Assembly (NCBI GenBank): GCA_016793445.1
Contig: JAEUME010000014.1
Coordinates: 1-64,000, forward strand
DNA: 64,000 nucleotides
Reading direction: 5' to 3'
DNA from: Hyphomicrobium sp.
GTDB lineage: Bacteria > Pseudomonadota > Alphaproteobacteria > Rhizobiales > Hyphomicrobiaceae
Positions 35,399 to 44,700 of this stretch are shown one piece after another. Both the position numbers and the translations under genes were made by a program. The notes under the pieces were generated by a model that had not been told where the DNA came from, ran no database searches, and worked only from the letters and a program-made list of their open reading frames with translations. The number at the start of each line of letters is the position of its first letter. The first letter of the stretch is position 1.

Positions 35399-36463
35399 AT
35401 GCAGGCGCCATCGACGACAGCTGGACCCGCCCCGGCAAAGAACTCTGAGCCGGATGACGCTCGCGCATCCAAGCGTCCCTTTGCCAAAGCAGGACTCGGC
35501 ATTGCGTTTGCGGGCGCCATACTCGTGGCCCTGGCCATCCACTCGGCACTCCAGCCGGCGCCTTTTCCCTATGAGCGTGTCGCCGTCGCCGCCGAAGCGG
35601 CAAGCTATAGCGATCTTGGACTGGGCGAGGAGAGCCGGAAGGACGCCAACATCCATCGCCTGGAGTGGCGCACCGAGGGCGTGCGCGGACCGGTCGCCAG
35701 CGCGCTGGTGGGCACGGGACCCGACCGCCGCATAGTTGCGCTCGACTGGCAGAACTTCGTCACCGAGCCGGTTCTGTCGGCTGATCTCTCCGTCAAGGAG
35801 GTCGGCAAGGTGCTCGCTGCCATCCGGCAGCACGTGCCCGAGACAGCGACGCTCTTGTCCTGGTGGGATCTGTCGCGCAAGATCCGCTTGGTCGCCCATC
35901 GTCAAGCGCCCCTTGACGATCCTCTGGCGCGCGGGCTGATGGTGCCTTCCGCCTGGTTGCAATCGTCCGGCCGGGTGTTGTCGCAGGAACAAGCGTTCTG
36001 GGGCCAAGGCGTTCCCAAGGCGGACGAGGCGGCTTTCAGCCGCTTCATCGACGCGCTGATTATGGATGAAGCAGACGGTGCGGAGGCTCTGCGGGCTTTA
36101 GCCCCCGCGGGCGATGTCTACGTCGCGGTCCACCTTTCGGATATCTGGAAGGCCGCATCGGCACGTCCCGACAAGATCAGCATCGCCTATCGGGATTTCC
36201 CGGCGACCAACCAGGCGCACGGCGTGATCAAGGCGGCTCGCCAGTGGATGCACGAAGCCAAGATGGATGGCGCCTATTCGGTCGAGCCAATCGGCGCTGC
36301 GGTGCGGCTGCACTATCTTACCAACAAGCAGAGCGAAAATATTCTCCTCGCCAAGCTGCTCCCGTTCTCGCAATCCAATCCCCTGCTTCTCAGGGACTTC
36401 GAACTCGTCTATCAGCACCGCGGGTTCTGGATCTACAAGATCGTGGCGAAGGACAAGACCTGA
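35399..36463 (+). CDS. haoB: HaoB hydroxylamine oxidation accessory protein
   Basis: A 354-aa protein with a single N-terminal membrane helix (about residues 28-50) and a large periplasmic domain. Its size, topology and position just downstream of haoA match HaoB, a conserved partner in ammonia and methane oxidisers of unknown exact role. Good ribosome site AGAGGTGG lies before the ATG at 35399. It ends the operon that begins with the MocR gene. Confidence 0.82.
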   Translation: MQAPSTTAGPAPAKNSEPDDARASKRPFAKAGLGIAFAGAILVALAIHSALQPAPFPYERVAVAAEAASYSDLGLGEESRKDANIHRLEWRTEGVRGPVASALVGTGPDRRIVALDWQNFVTEPVLSADLSVKEVGKVLAAIRQHVPETATLLSWWDLSRKIRLVAHRQAPLDDPLARGLMVPSAWLQSSGRVLSQEQAFWGQGVPKADEAAFSRFIDALIMDEADGAEALRALAPAGDVYVAVHLSDIWKAASARPDKISIAYRDFPATNQAHGVIKAARQWMHEAKMDGAYSVEPIGAAVRLHYLTNKQSENILLAKLLPFSQSNPLLLRDFELVYQHRGFWIYKIVAKDKT

Positions 36464-37061
36464 CGCCGGCGATTCCGCCCGGGGGCGAATTGGCCCCGTG
36501 TAAATCGCTGAAAACACGTAAAGGTGGCGAGAAATGGCACCCGCCATCGCAGAGTTCCGCTAGTGCATGACCACCAGTCGACCGCAATAGCGTTCTTATT
36601 ATAGATAACTTTTTGTAATTGCGGAGCGAGATTCGAACGCTCCGTATAATACTGCTCCAATCGACCACGAAGCGCCGTCAGCCGGATAAACGAACCCGAA
36701 AGTTCGCATTACAAGCGGACCAAAGCGGTACGAGGTCCCTAATAGCCGGGTTCGAACCTACGCCCGGCCTCGCATCGAGGGAGCAGGCTTAAGTCGATGA
36801 AGATCTCTGAAAAACGTCCATCTCGCCCGTGAGATACGCTGGCGGAGAAAGCACGGACGTTCCTCTGCTCTGACGGAATCGGAAGGCCTCTGGCCGCCCT
36901 GAATGAGCCAAGGCATGGGATGGTGCCGGCCCGCCATTTGAGAGATCCCGCAACGCTGGGGTAGCGATACGGTTATTCCCTCCCGCTCCTAGATCCTGCT
37001 AAACAGGACGCATTCATCTCGATGTGTCGATGTTCGTACCAAGGGGTTTCAGAACCAATTC
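36464..37061. other. Intergenic region after haoB
   Basis: 598 bp without a credible gene. It contains two hairpins with tRNA T-arm-like loops, at about 36620-36643 (CGGAGCG pairing with CGCTCCG) and 36734-36757, that do not form full tRNAs. They could be termination hairpins or decayed tRNA remnants. Confidence 0.45.
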
Positions 37062-38027
37062 GTGCTGCCCACAGTAATCAGTTTTGATAAGTATGTCAGC
37101 GCGGTGCGGCAGGCCAATGTCCGCTTTGTGCTGACCCAACGCGCCGAGAAGCCATGGTGGCTGGAGTACTATTCCGGGAAGACCACAGATATTCAGTTTG
37201 GCAGCGACGGTGGTGCAAGCGTCGCCGACGGCGTGCTAACCGATAATGGATACGCCTTGATTGCACGACACCGGCCGTCGACCACCAGGATTACCTTGAA
37301 CGGCGATGTGCTCGCTCCAGGAGAGCTGGCCATTCTGCCACCCGGTGGACACTTCATATTCGCTGCAGAAGGTCCGCGGACCTGGTTCTCATTCTGGCTG
37401 CCGCGCGAACTCGTTGAGGGACTATCACCGCCTCATTCGCGGCTCGTGCCGCGACTGCGTCAGAAGCGGCCCTGCATCGTGCCAACGAGACCTGAGCTGA
37501 TGCAAGCTCTCATAAGCGAGGTTGACGCGCTGCGCGCAACCCACCGTCACGAAGATACGAACGGCGCGCAGAACGGGGAAGCGCGGGTGATGGAGCTTGC
37601 GAGCCTCATTTTGTCCGATTGCGGCGTCGGACGCCGCGCCGATCTCGACCCGTCGGCCCTTACGTCATTGGAGATCGTCAGCAGCGCTTTGCTTCTGCTT
37701 CACGGCGAGGGAGAGCTGGAGAGCGTTTACGTGGAAGACTTGGCGCGGGCCGCAAGGGTTCATACGCGGACGTTGCTGCGCGCATTTCATCGCGTTGTGG
37801 GAATGGGGCCCATTCGCTACCTGAAGTTCCGGCAGCTCAACGCGATCAGGCGGGAGCTGCTGACATGCCCGGGGCCGGACACGACGGTTACCGGCATCGT
37901 GTACGCGGCCGGAGGGAGCGATCTGGGGCGCATTTCGGCTGCCTACAAAGACCTTTTCGGTGAGCTGCCCTCTGAGACTTTGCGCGCGGCGACTGCGGGA
38001 ATGACCTGCAAGAAGGTACGGTCCTGA
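37062..38027 (+). CDS. AraC-family transcriptional regulator
   Basis: A 321-aa regulator with an N-terminal sensory domain (about residues 1-210) and a C-terminal AraC double helix-turn-helix (about 215-310, with VEDLARAARVHTRTLLRAF and GIVYAAGGSDLGRISAAYKDLFG). Start codon is GTG at 37062. It precedes the DUF1254 gene by 240 bp in the same direction, so it may regulate it; the effector is not evident. Confidence 0.83.
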   Translation: MLPTVISFDKYVSAVRQANVRFVLTQRAEKPWWLEYYSGKTTDIQFGSDGGASVADGVLTDNGYALIARHRPSTTRITLNGDVLAPGELAILPPGGHFIFAAEGPRTWFSFWLPRELVEGLSPPHSRLVPRLRQKRPCIVPTRPELMQALISEVDALRATHRHEDTNGAQNGEARVMELASLILSDCGVGRRADLDPSALTSLEIVSSALLLLHGEGELESVYVEDLARAARVHTRTLLRAFHRVVGMGPIRYLKFRQLNAIRRELLTCPGPDTTVTGIVYAAGGSDLGRISAAYKDLFGELPSETLRAATAGMTCKKVRS

Positions 38028-38267
38028 ATGCTGTGCCCCGCAAACCAAGGCTTTAGCCATGGAAACCGGGTCAGGGAGGGCACGGCCGGCTTGGTTTGAT
38101 GAGATTCACGGCCGACTCTTAATCAACTCGCGACGCCAGCCTGCAAGGCTCACGTCACTGCCGACGCCCCTGCTGATGCGTCGTGTCTGTATTTACATAG
38201 ACAAGTTCCTTCAAGTTCTCTGAATTACCCATTTTCATTTGGATTCATTTGGAAGGTTTCGAACGCC

Positions 38268-39710
38268 ATGAACATCACGCGCCGCGATGCACTGGGTGCT
38301 TTTTCGCTTTTTACCACGACGGCTGTCGGAGCGACCGCCTTTGGATCGACGGCCTGGGCCTGGGATGGCCCTCTCGTTGACCTCATTCGAGGCGGCGAAG
38401 ACTTCGCCATCGCCTTGGACGCCTACATTTACGGCTATCCGCTCGTGACGATGGAATTGACAAAACGCGTCATGACGAACGTCGCGAAGCCCGAGGGCAC
38501 GCGCGCGCCGCAGGGTCAAGTCATCAAACTGCGGGCCTACCCCGATGCGACCTTCCGCGATGTCACCGCGCCCAATGCGGACACGCTTTACACGACCTCA
38601 TTCTTCGATGTCGGCGACGAGCCGTGGGTCTTGAGCATTCCCGATATGAAAGGGAGATACTTCCTTCTGCCCTTCTTGAGCGGATGGACAGACGTGTTCG
38701 AGGTTCCCGGCACCCGGACCACTGGCACGCAGGCTCAGACCTTCCTCATCACCGGCCCCAACTGGTCGGGAACGGTACCGGCAGGGATGTCCCAGCTCAA
38801 AGCACCGACGAGCATCGTGTGGTTGCTCGGCCGCATCTATTGCACCGGGACCCCAGAGGACTATGCGGCCGTGCACGCGCTGCAGGATCAGTTCAAGCTG
38901 CAGCCGCTCAGCACCTACGGCAAGGACTACGTGCCGCCGGCGGGGAAGGTCGATCCGTCGATCGACATGAAAACGTCTGTGCGCGACCAAGTCAACGATC
39001 TGTCGTCCGTCGAGTACTTCACACTGCTGGCGCAACTCTTGAAAAGGAATCCCCCATCTGCGGCTGACGCCCCGGCGCTCGAGAAGTTCGCGCGCATCGG
39101 CCTCATTCCCGGGCAGGATTTCGATCCGAAATTTGTCGAGAGCCGCTGGGAGGCCCATCTCCCAAAACTGGCACAAAGCCGAATTCTTCTCCATTTCATG
39201 TCCAGAGACGGAGATATGTCACGCGTGAATGGCTGGACGTACACGACGAAGGCCGGCGTTTACGGCACAAACTACCTTCAACGCGCGCTTGTGACGTACA
39301 TCGGCCTTGGTGCCAATCGTCCGCAGGATGCCATCTATCCGACGTCGATAAAGCCTTCGCTTCTGACAAGCTACGAGGGAACAAACAAATATACGATGCG
39401 CTTCGAGAAAGGTCAGCTGCCGCCGGTCAAGGGCTTCTGGTCGCTCACGATGTACGATGAAGACATGTTCTTCGTCGCCAATCCCATCAACCGCTACTCG
39501 ATGAGCATCCGGACCAACCCGAAGTTCGAGGACGACGGATCACTCGTGATCTACATCCAGAACGAGAGCCCGGGAGCCGGCAAGGAAGCAAATTGGCTGC
39601 CCGCACCGAAGGGCAAGTTCAGCCTGATGTTGCGCTTGTACTGGCCCGATGAGAGCCAGCCTTCAATCATCGACGGCTCCTGGGTCATCCCGCCCGTCAA
39701 GCGTATTTGA
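38268..39710 (+). CDS. Tat-exported DUF1254/DUF1214 protein
   Basis: A 480-aa protein with a twin-arginine signal (NITRRDALGAF, residues 2-12; cleaved near AWA) followed by the DUF1254 domain (about 45-190) and the DUF1214 domain (about 340-470, including YTMRFEKGQLPPVKGFWSLTMYD). Function of the family is not established; members occur in many soil and marine bacteria. It is preceded by the AraC gene. Confidence 0.85.
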   Translation: MNITRRDALGAFSLFTTTAVGATAFGSTAWAWDGPLVDLIRGGEDFAIALDAYIYGYPLVTMELTKRVMTNVAKPEGTRAPQGQVIKLRAYPDATFRDVTAPNADTLYTTSFFDVGDEPWVLSIPDMKGRYFLLPFLSGWTDVFEVPGTRTTGTQAQTFLITGPNWSGTVPAGMSQLKAPTSIVWLLGRIYCTGTPEDYAAVHALQDQFKLQPLSTYGKDYVPPAGKVDPSIDMKTSVRDQVNDLSSVEYFTLLAQLLKRNPPSAADAPALEKFARIGLIPGQDFDPKFVESRWEAHLPKLAQSRILLHFMSRDGDMSRVNGWTYTTKAGVYGTNYLQRALVTYIGLGANRPQDAIYPTSIKPSLLTSYEGTNKYTMRFEKGQLPPVKGFWSLTMYDEDMFFVANPINRYSMSIRTNPKFEDDGSLVIYIQNESPGAGKEANWLPAPKGKFSLMLRLYWPDESQPSIIDGSWVIPPVKRI

Positions 39711-39771
39711 CGCCTCGCCTCTCCGGCGCATATTGGCTGCCTGCCGATGAGAGTTCCGAACGTCGACAGCA

Positions 39772-39879
39772 CTAGAGCCGTTCCGGTTTTGATGGAACCG
39801 CGGAACGGCTCTAGGCTTTCTGTTTGCCGTGCTTTCTATTGGGAGGACCGGGTCCCCACTTTTCCGCAAAGCACTCTAG
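39772..39879. repeat. ~108-bp dispersed intergenic repeat (copy 1)
   Basis: Copy 1 of an element also at 57354-57460, in reverse orientation. It has a 14-bp terminal inverted repeat segment (CTAGAGCCGTTCCG with CGGAACGGCTCTAG) and a conserved AGAGTGCTTTGCGGAAAAGTGG end. The element's CTAG edge provides the TAG stop of the kinase gene. Related repeats are frequent in Rhizobiales. Confidence 0.75.
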
Positions 39880-41744
39880 TTACCGGCAGGTGCTTTTTGG
39901 CACTGCCCGAGTATTGATCGCAGATCGCGCACCTCATAAGGCTTGTTGATGCGGTGTGCGTCTCTCAAGATCGATGGCAGGCTGTCAAGATCATTGAACC
40001 CGGTCGCAAGCACAAATGGAATGTTTTGTGCCACGAGGCACTCCGCAATCGGACTGCTGTCGGCTGCGCCCAGATTTACATCCAGGACAGCAAAATCGAA
40101 CCCGCCTCTTTGCGCGAGCTCCATTCCTTTTTGAAATGTCGTGGCCGGTCCAATGACTTTGTGCCCGTCATCCTCCAAGTCCATCTGGATTTGCATCGCA
40201 ACCAGGGGCTCGTCCTCGACAATCAGAATTGACAGACTTGCGTCGTTCGCAGTTGGAGACTGCGCCCTTGGTTCGTGAACAGGCGGATCGAAAGCCTGCG
40301 CTTCAAAAGCAGGTTCGACAATGGCGCCGCGAAGCTGGAACACAAACCCCTCTTGCCGAAACTCCCAGCTTGCATCTCCGCCGAGGTCGGATCTTGCTGT
40401 TTCCAGAACCGATAAGCCGAATCCACGGCGATCTGACTTCGACACCTTGGGGCCTCCCCGTTCGGACCACGCAAACTTGAAGCTGTCTTCGCCTTCTGAC
40501 GCGCTCCAGATCACCGTTACTTGTCCACCCGATGCCGACAGGGCTCCGTGCTTGACTGCGTTTGTCGCAAGTTCGTGAAGCAGAAGCGCCAGGCTCTGGG
40601 CCGGCCTTGCAGGCAACAGAACCGGCGTACCTTCGGTGATGATATTTGGGTGGCGTCCTGACATAAACGGAGCGAGCGCCGTGCGAACGAGTTCATGCAT
40701 GGGTGCCGCCGTCCAATTGCCACGCCTTAACAAATCATGAGCCGCAGCCATTGCCCTCAGCCGTTCGGTGAGCTCGGCAACAAACTGGGGCACGCTTGTC
40801 GCGTTCGCACTTGAAAGGCGCGCCATCGCAAGAACATTCGCAAGAACGTTCTTAACGCGATGATCGAGTTCGGCCATCAAGTGACGTTGATGCTCCTCCG
40901 CGCGCTTGTGGTGGTCGATGTCGAGGAATGTTCCCAACACCCGCTGGTCCTGTTCTCCAGCGTTGCCAAACGCACGGGCCCGGTTCAAAACCCAGAAAGT
41001 GGAACCTCTGTTTCCAGTGAAGCGGAACTCCACTTCGGTTTCCGTCTCGGGAGACGTTTCCAGTCTAAGGCTGCGTTCTGCGACTGTGCGCTCTTCGGGA
41101 TGGACGTGTCCCAGGAACTCCGAAAGCGTGATTGACCTGGAATCTTCCAGGCCGAGCACTTGCGCTGCATTGGCGGTCAAATAGATGATGCCGTTGCTGG
41201 CGTCATACTCGTAGCTGGCAAACCTGGCGGCCTCACTCGCCAGCCGCAGTCGCTCTTCACTCTGATGCAGGGCACGGCCGGACATTTCGAGATCTCGGGT
41301 CCGTTCGAAGACGCGCTGTTCCAATTGCTCGTTGAGCTCCTGGAGAAGGTGCGTCTTTCGATAGAGCTCGACAAAGATCTTCACCTTCGACAGCAGAATT
41401 TCCGGAACAACCGGCACCGGGACGTAATCGACGGCGCCGGTCTCATAGCCGCGTATCAGGTCGCTTTCATTCATCCGCACGCCGGAAACAAATATGATCG
41501 CAGTACGTTCGTGCCGCGGATGTTGCCTGATAATCGATGCAAGCTCGAAGCCGTCGATGTCCGGGAGACAGACGTCCATCAAGATCAACGCCACGTCGGT
41601 TTTCACGAGAATAGCAAGTGCCTCGCTCGCGGTTTGAGCTTTAATCAGCGTTTCCCCGAGGGAACTGAGGATGCTCTCGTAGGCGAGCAGCTTGCCAGGC
41701 TGGTCATCAACGAGGAGAATTTGGACTGGCTTCAGATCGCTCAT
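39876..41744 (-). CDS. Receiver-PAS-HWE/HisKA_2 sensor kinase-receiver hybrid
   Basis: A 622-aa soluble hybrid: an N-terminal receiver (about residues 8-125, phospho-Asp in LILMDVCLPDIDG), a coiled linker, a PAS domain (about 165-285), an HWE/HisKA_2-type kinase with H in ELDHRVKNVLANV (about residue 296) and ATP-binding domain, and a C-terminal receiver (about 505-615, Asp in FAVLDVNLG). HWE/HisKA_2 kinases often feed the alphaproteobacterial general stress response. It lies 13 bp after the giant kinase gene, likely co-transcribed. The stop codon TAG comes from the repeat edge. Confidence 0.87.
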   Translation of the reverse strand: MSDLKPVQILLVDDQPGKLLAYESILSSLGETLIKAQTASEALAILVKTDVALILMDVCLPDIDGFELASIIRQHPRHERTAIIFVSGVRMNESDLIRGYETGAVDYVPVPVVPEILLSKVKIFVELYRKTHLLQELNEQLEQRVFERTRDLEMSGRALHQSEERLRLASEAARFASYEYDASNGIIYLTANAAQVLGLEDSRSITLSEFLGHVHPEERTVAERSLRLETSPETETEVEFRFTGNRGSTFWVLNRARAFGNAGEQDQRVLGTFLDIDHHKRAEEHQRHLMAELDHRVKNVLANVLAMARLSSANATSVPQFVAELTERLRAMAAAHDLLRRGNWTAAPMHELVRTALAPFMSGRHPNIITEGTPVLLPARPAQSLALLLHELATNAVKHGALSASGGQVTVIWSASEGEDSFKFAWSERGGPKVSKSDRRGFGLSVLETARSDLGGDASWEFRQEGFVFQLRGAIVEPAFEAQAFDPPVHEPRAQSPTANDASLSILIVEDEPLVAMQIQMDLEDDGHKVIGPATTFQKGMELAQRGGFDFAVLDVNLGAADSSPIAECLVAQNIPFVLATGFNDLDSLPSILRDAHRINKPYEVRDLRSILGQCQKAPAGN

Positions 41745-41757
41745 CTTGAGGCCCCCC

Positions 41758-44700
41758 TCACCTATGAATCCACATCCGCAGGACAGAAAGGAGCTGGTCG
41801 GTATCGACGGGCTTGGCCAGATACTCCGACGCTCCTGCCTCCAGACATTTTTCTCGATCGCCTTTCATCGCTTTGGCCGTCAAGGCGATGATTGGCAATC
41901 TGCTGTGCTTCGGGTTTGTCCGGATCTGCATCATGGTCTGGTAGCCATCCATCTCCGGCATCATGATATCCATGAGTACGATCGCGGTGTCCTGCGTTGC
42001 TTCCAGAAGTTCGATCGCCTCACGGCCTGTGTTTGCGGTGAGGACCCGCATGTTGCAGCGTTCCAATACGCTGCTCAGAGCGAAGATGTTGCGAGGATCG
42101 TCGTCGACGACCAGCACGGTCCGGCCGGCTAGGATATCGTTACTTGCATGCAGACGGCTTATGAGGTTCTGTTTTGTGATCGGCAGCTCGCTGATGACGC
42201 GATGCAGAAAGATGGATGTCTCGTCCAAAAGACGTTCTGGTGATTCAACCCCCTTCACGACGACTCGCCGCGCCATCGCGCCGACGTGCTGGTGCTCCTC
42301 CGGCGTCAATGCGCGCCCGGTGAAGACCACGACCGGAATCTCTGCCAGTGCTGCATCACGGTACATGGCTTCGAGGACCGCGAAGCCGCTCATATCTGGC
42401 AGGCTCAAATCAAGCACCACACAGTCGATGGGCTGCGTGCGCAATCTTTCCAGTGCACTGTTGCCGTCTTCGGCTGTCGTCAGCTCTATGTCGTCGTGAC
42501 CCAAAAGTTCAGCTATGCTGCGTCGTTCCGCGGCGTTCTCCTCCACGACGAGCAGCCGCTTGGCGGGTGTGGCGGCAAAGCTCATGACCCGCTGCAATGC
42601 CGACGTGAGATCCTGCACTGACGATGGCTTGGAGACAAAAGCATAGGCGCCTCGGCTTAGCCCGTGCTGGCGGTCGTCATCGAGAGTCGTGATCTGGACA
42701 GGGATATGACGCGTGAGCGGATTGCGTTTGAGATGAGAAAGAACAGTCCAGCCGAGCATGTCGGGAAGGAAGATGTCGAGTGAGATGGCTGTTGGGTTGT
42801 GGTCGGCTGCAAGCGACAGAGCCTCGCTGCCGCGACCGGTCACGATGACCTTGAAATCCAGGGAGCGAGCGACATTGATCAGGATACGAGCGAAATTCGG
42901 GTCATCCTCGACAATGAGGAGGAGCTTGTCGCCAGGCTTCAACGTGTCTCGATCATCTTCGATGCGCTCGACTTCGTGATCGTGGGCAGCCGAGAGTTCG
43001 GTTGTCTTGCCGGAAGCGCGCACTTGCCGGGCAGGCACGCTCGCAGGTTCGCTGTATCGCAAAGGCAGATAAAGCGTAAATGTACTTCCAACACCCGGCT
43101 CGCTCTCCAAGGTTATTTCTCCACCAAGCAGATGTGACAGCTCCCGGCTAATGGCCAGTCCGAGCCCTGTGCCGCCATATTTGCGGCTCGTGCTCGCATC
43201 TGCCTGCTGAAATGCTTCGAAGACGAGTTTCTGCTTTTCTGGAGAAATGCCGATCCCGGTGTCGTGCACTGCAAAGGCCACTACGACCGGCGCTTCCGCA
43301 AGCGTCGGGCTATCAGGGCTCCATCCGGATCGTGCCATCCTCACGCCTAGGCTTACGCGTCCGTCCGCTGTAAACTTGAACGCGTTGGAAAGCAGATTTT
43401 TCAAGACCTGCTGCAGGCGCTTGGAGTCCGTGTAGATCGTGCGCCCCAGATCGCCGTCGAGCGCCAGGTCGAAAGAAACGTGACGCCGCTCTGCCTCGTG
43501 CCGGAAGGGCCGAGCGACCGACTCAAGAAGGCTCGTGAAGTAGACTTCTTCGGCCTCCACCGACACGGTTCCGGATTCGATCTTGGATAGATCAAGGATG
43601 TCGCTGATGAGATTGAGAAGGTCGCTGCCTGCCGCGTAGATTGTTCTGGCATATTCCACTTGCCGTTCTGTCAGGTTGCGGTCCGGATTGTCGGTCAGTT
43701 GCTGGCCGAGGATCAGTATGGAATTCAGCGGTGTGCGCAGCTCGTGAGACATGTTGGCCAGGAACTCGGACTTATAGCGTGACGTGAGGGTCAATTCCGA
43801 AGCCTTCTCCTCGATAGCGCGGCGGGCTTGATCGATTTCCTCGTTCTTCCGTTCCACCTCGACGTTGCGCTCGGCGAGTTGCTGGGCCTTTTGCTCCAAC
43901 TGCTCGTTGGTCTGCTGCAACTCGGCCTGCTGCGCCTGGAGCTCGGCGGCAAGATTTTGCGACTGAGTGAGCAATTCCTCGGTTTGCATAGTCGCTTCAA
44001 TGCTATTCAAGACTATGCCGATGTTCGATGTGAGCTGCTCAAGAAACGTCAGCTGGGCTTGCTCAAAATCGTGAAGCGATGCGAGCGAGATCACCGCTTT
44101 GATCTGCTCCTCGAACATAACGGGGAACACTATTACGCTCTTGGGCAAGGCCTTCAATAAGCCCGCGTCGATCGGGGTAACATCAATGGGAAGTTCACGG
44201 ATGACGATCCGCTTCTTGTCGACGGCGCATTGACCTATGAGGCCGGTGCCTAGCGGCAAGACAGGCACGAAGCCTCGTTCGTTCTCGCTGGCGTACTGCG
44301 CGAGTAACCGCAATTGACCCTCAGATTCGTTGGTCATCTGGTAGATGACACCTTGTTGGGCATTGACGAGAGGTACGAGCTCGGAGAGCAGCTTACGGCC
44401 GACAGTGGCCAAGTCACGTTGCCCCTGAAGCATACTCGTGAAGCGAGCAAGGTTTGTCTTCAACCAATCCTGTTCGTTGTTGCGCTCCGTCGTGAGGCGC
44501 AGATTTCCGATCATGGTATTGATGTAGTCCTTGAGCTCGGCGACCTCGCCGCGCGCTTCGACCTGAATGGACCGCGTAAGATCGCCCGTGGTCACTGCTG
44601 TGGCCACTTCGGCAATCGCACGGACTTGGTTGGTAAGGTTCTCCGCCAGCAGGTTCACGTTGCCTGTGAGATCCTTCCAGGTGCCCGAGGCTCCAGGGAC

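Noticed and set aside
36600..36780. Two tRNA-like stretches with GATTCGAAC and GGTTCGAAC loops
   Set aside because: Each makes only a single hairpin. The full tRNA length and anticodon arm are missing, so they are treated as hairpins or remnants only.
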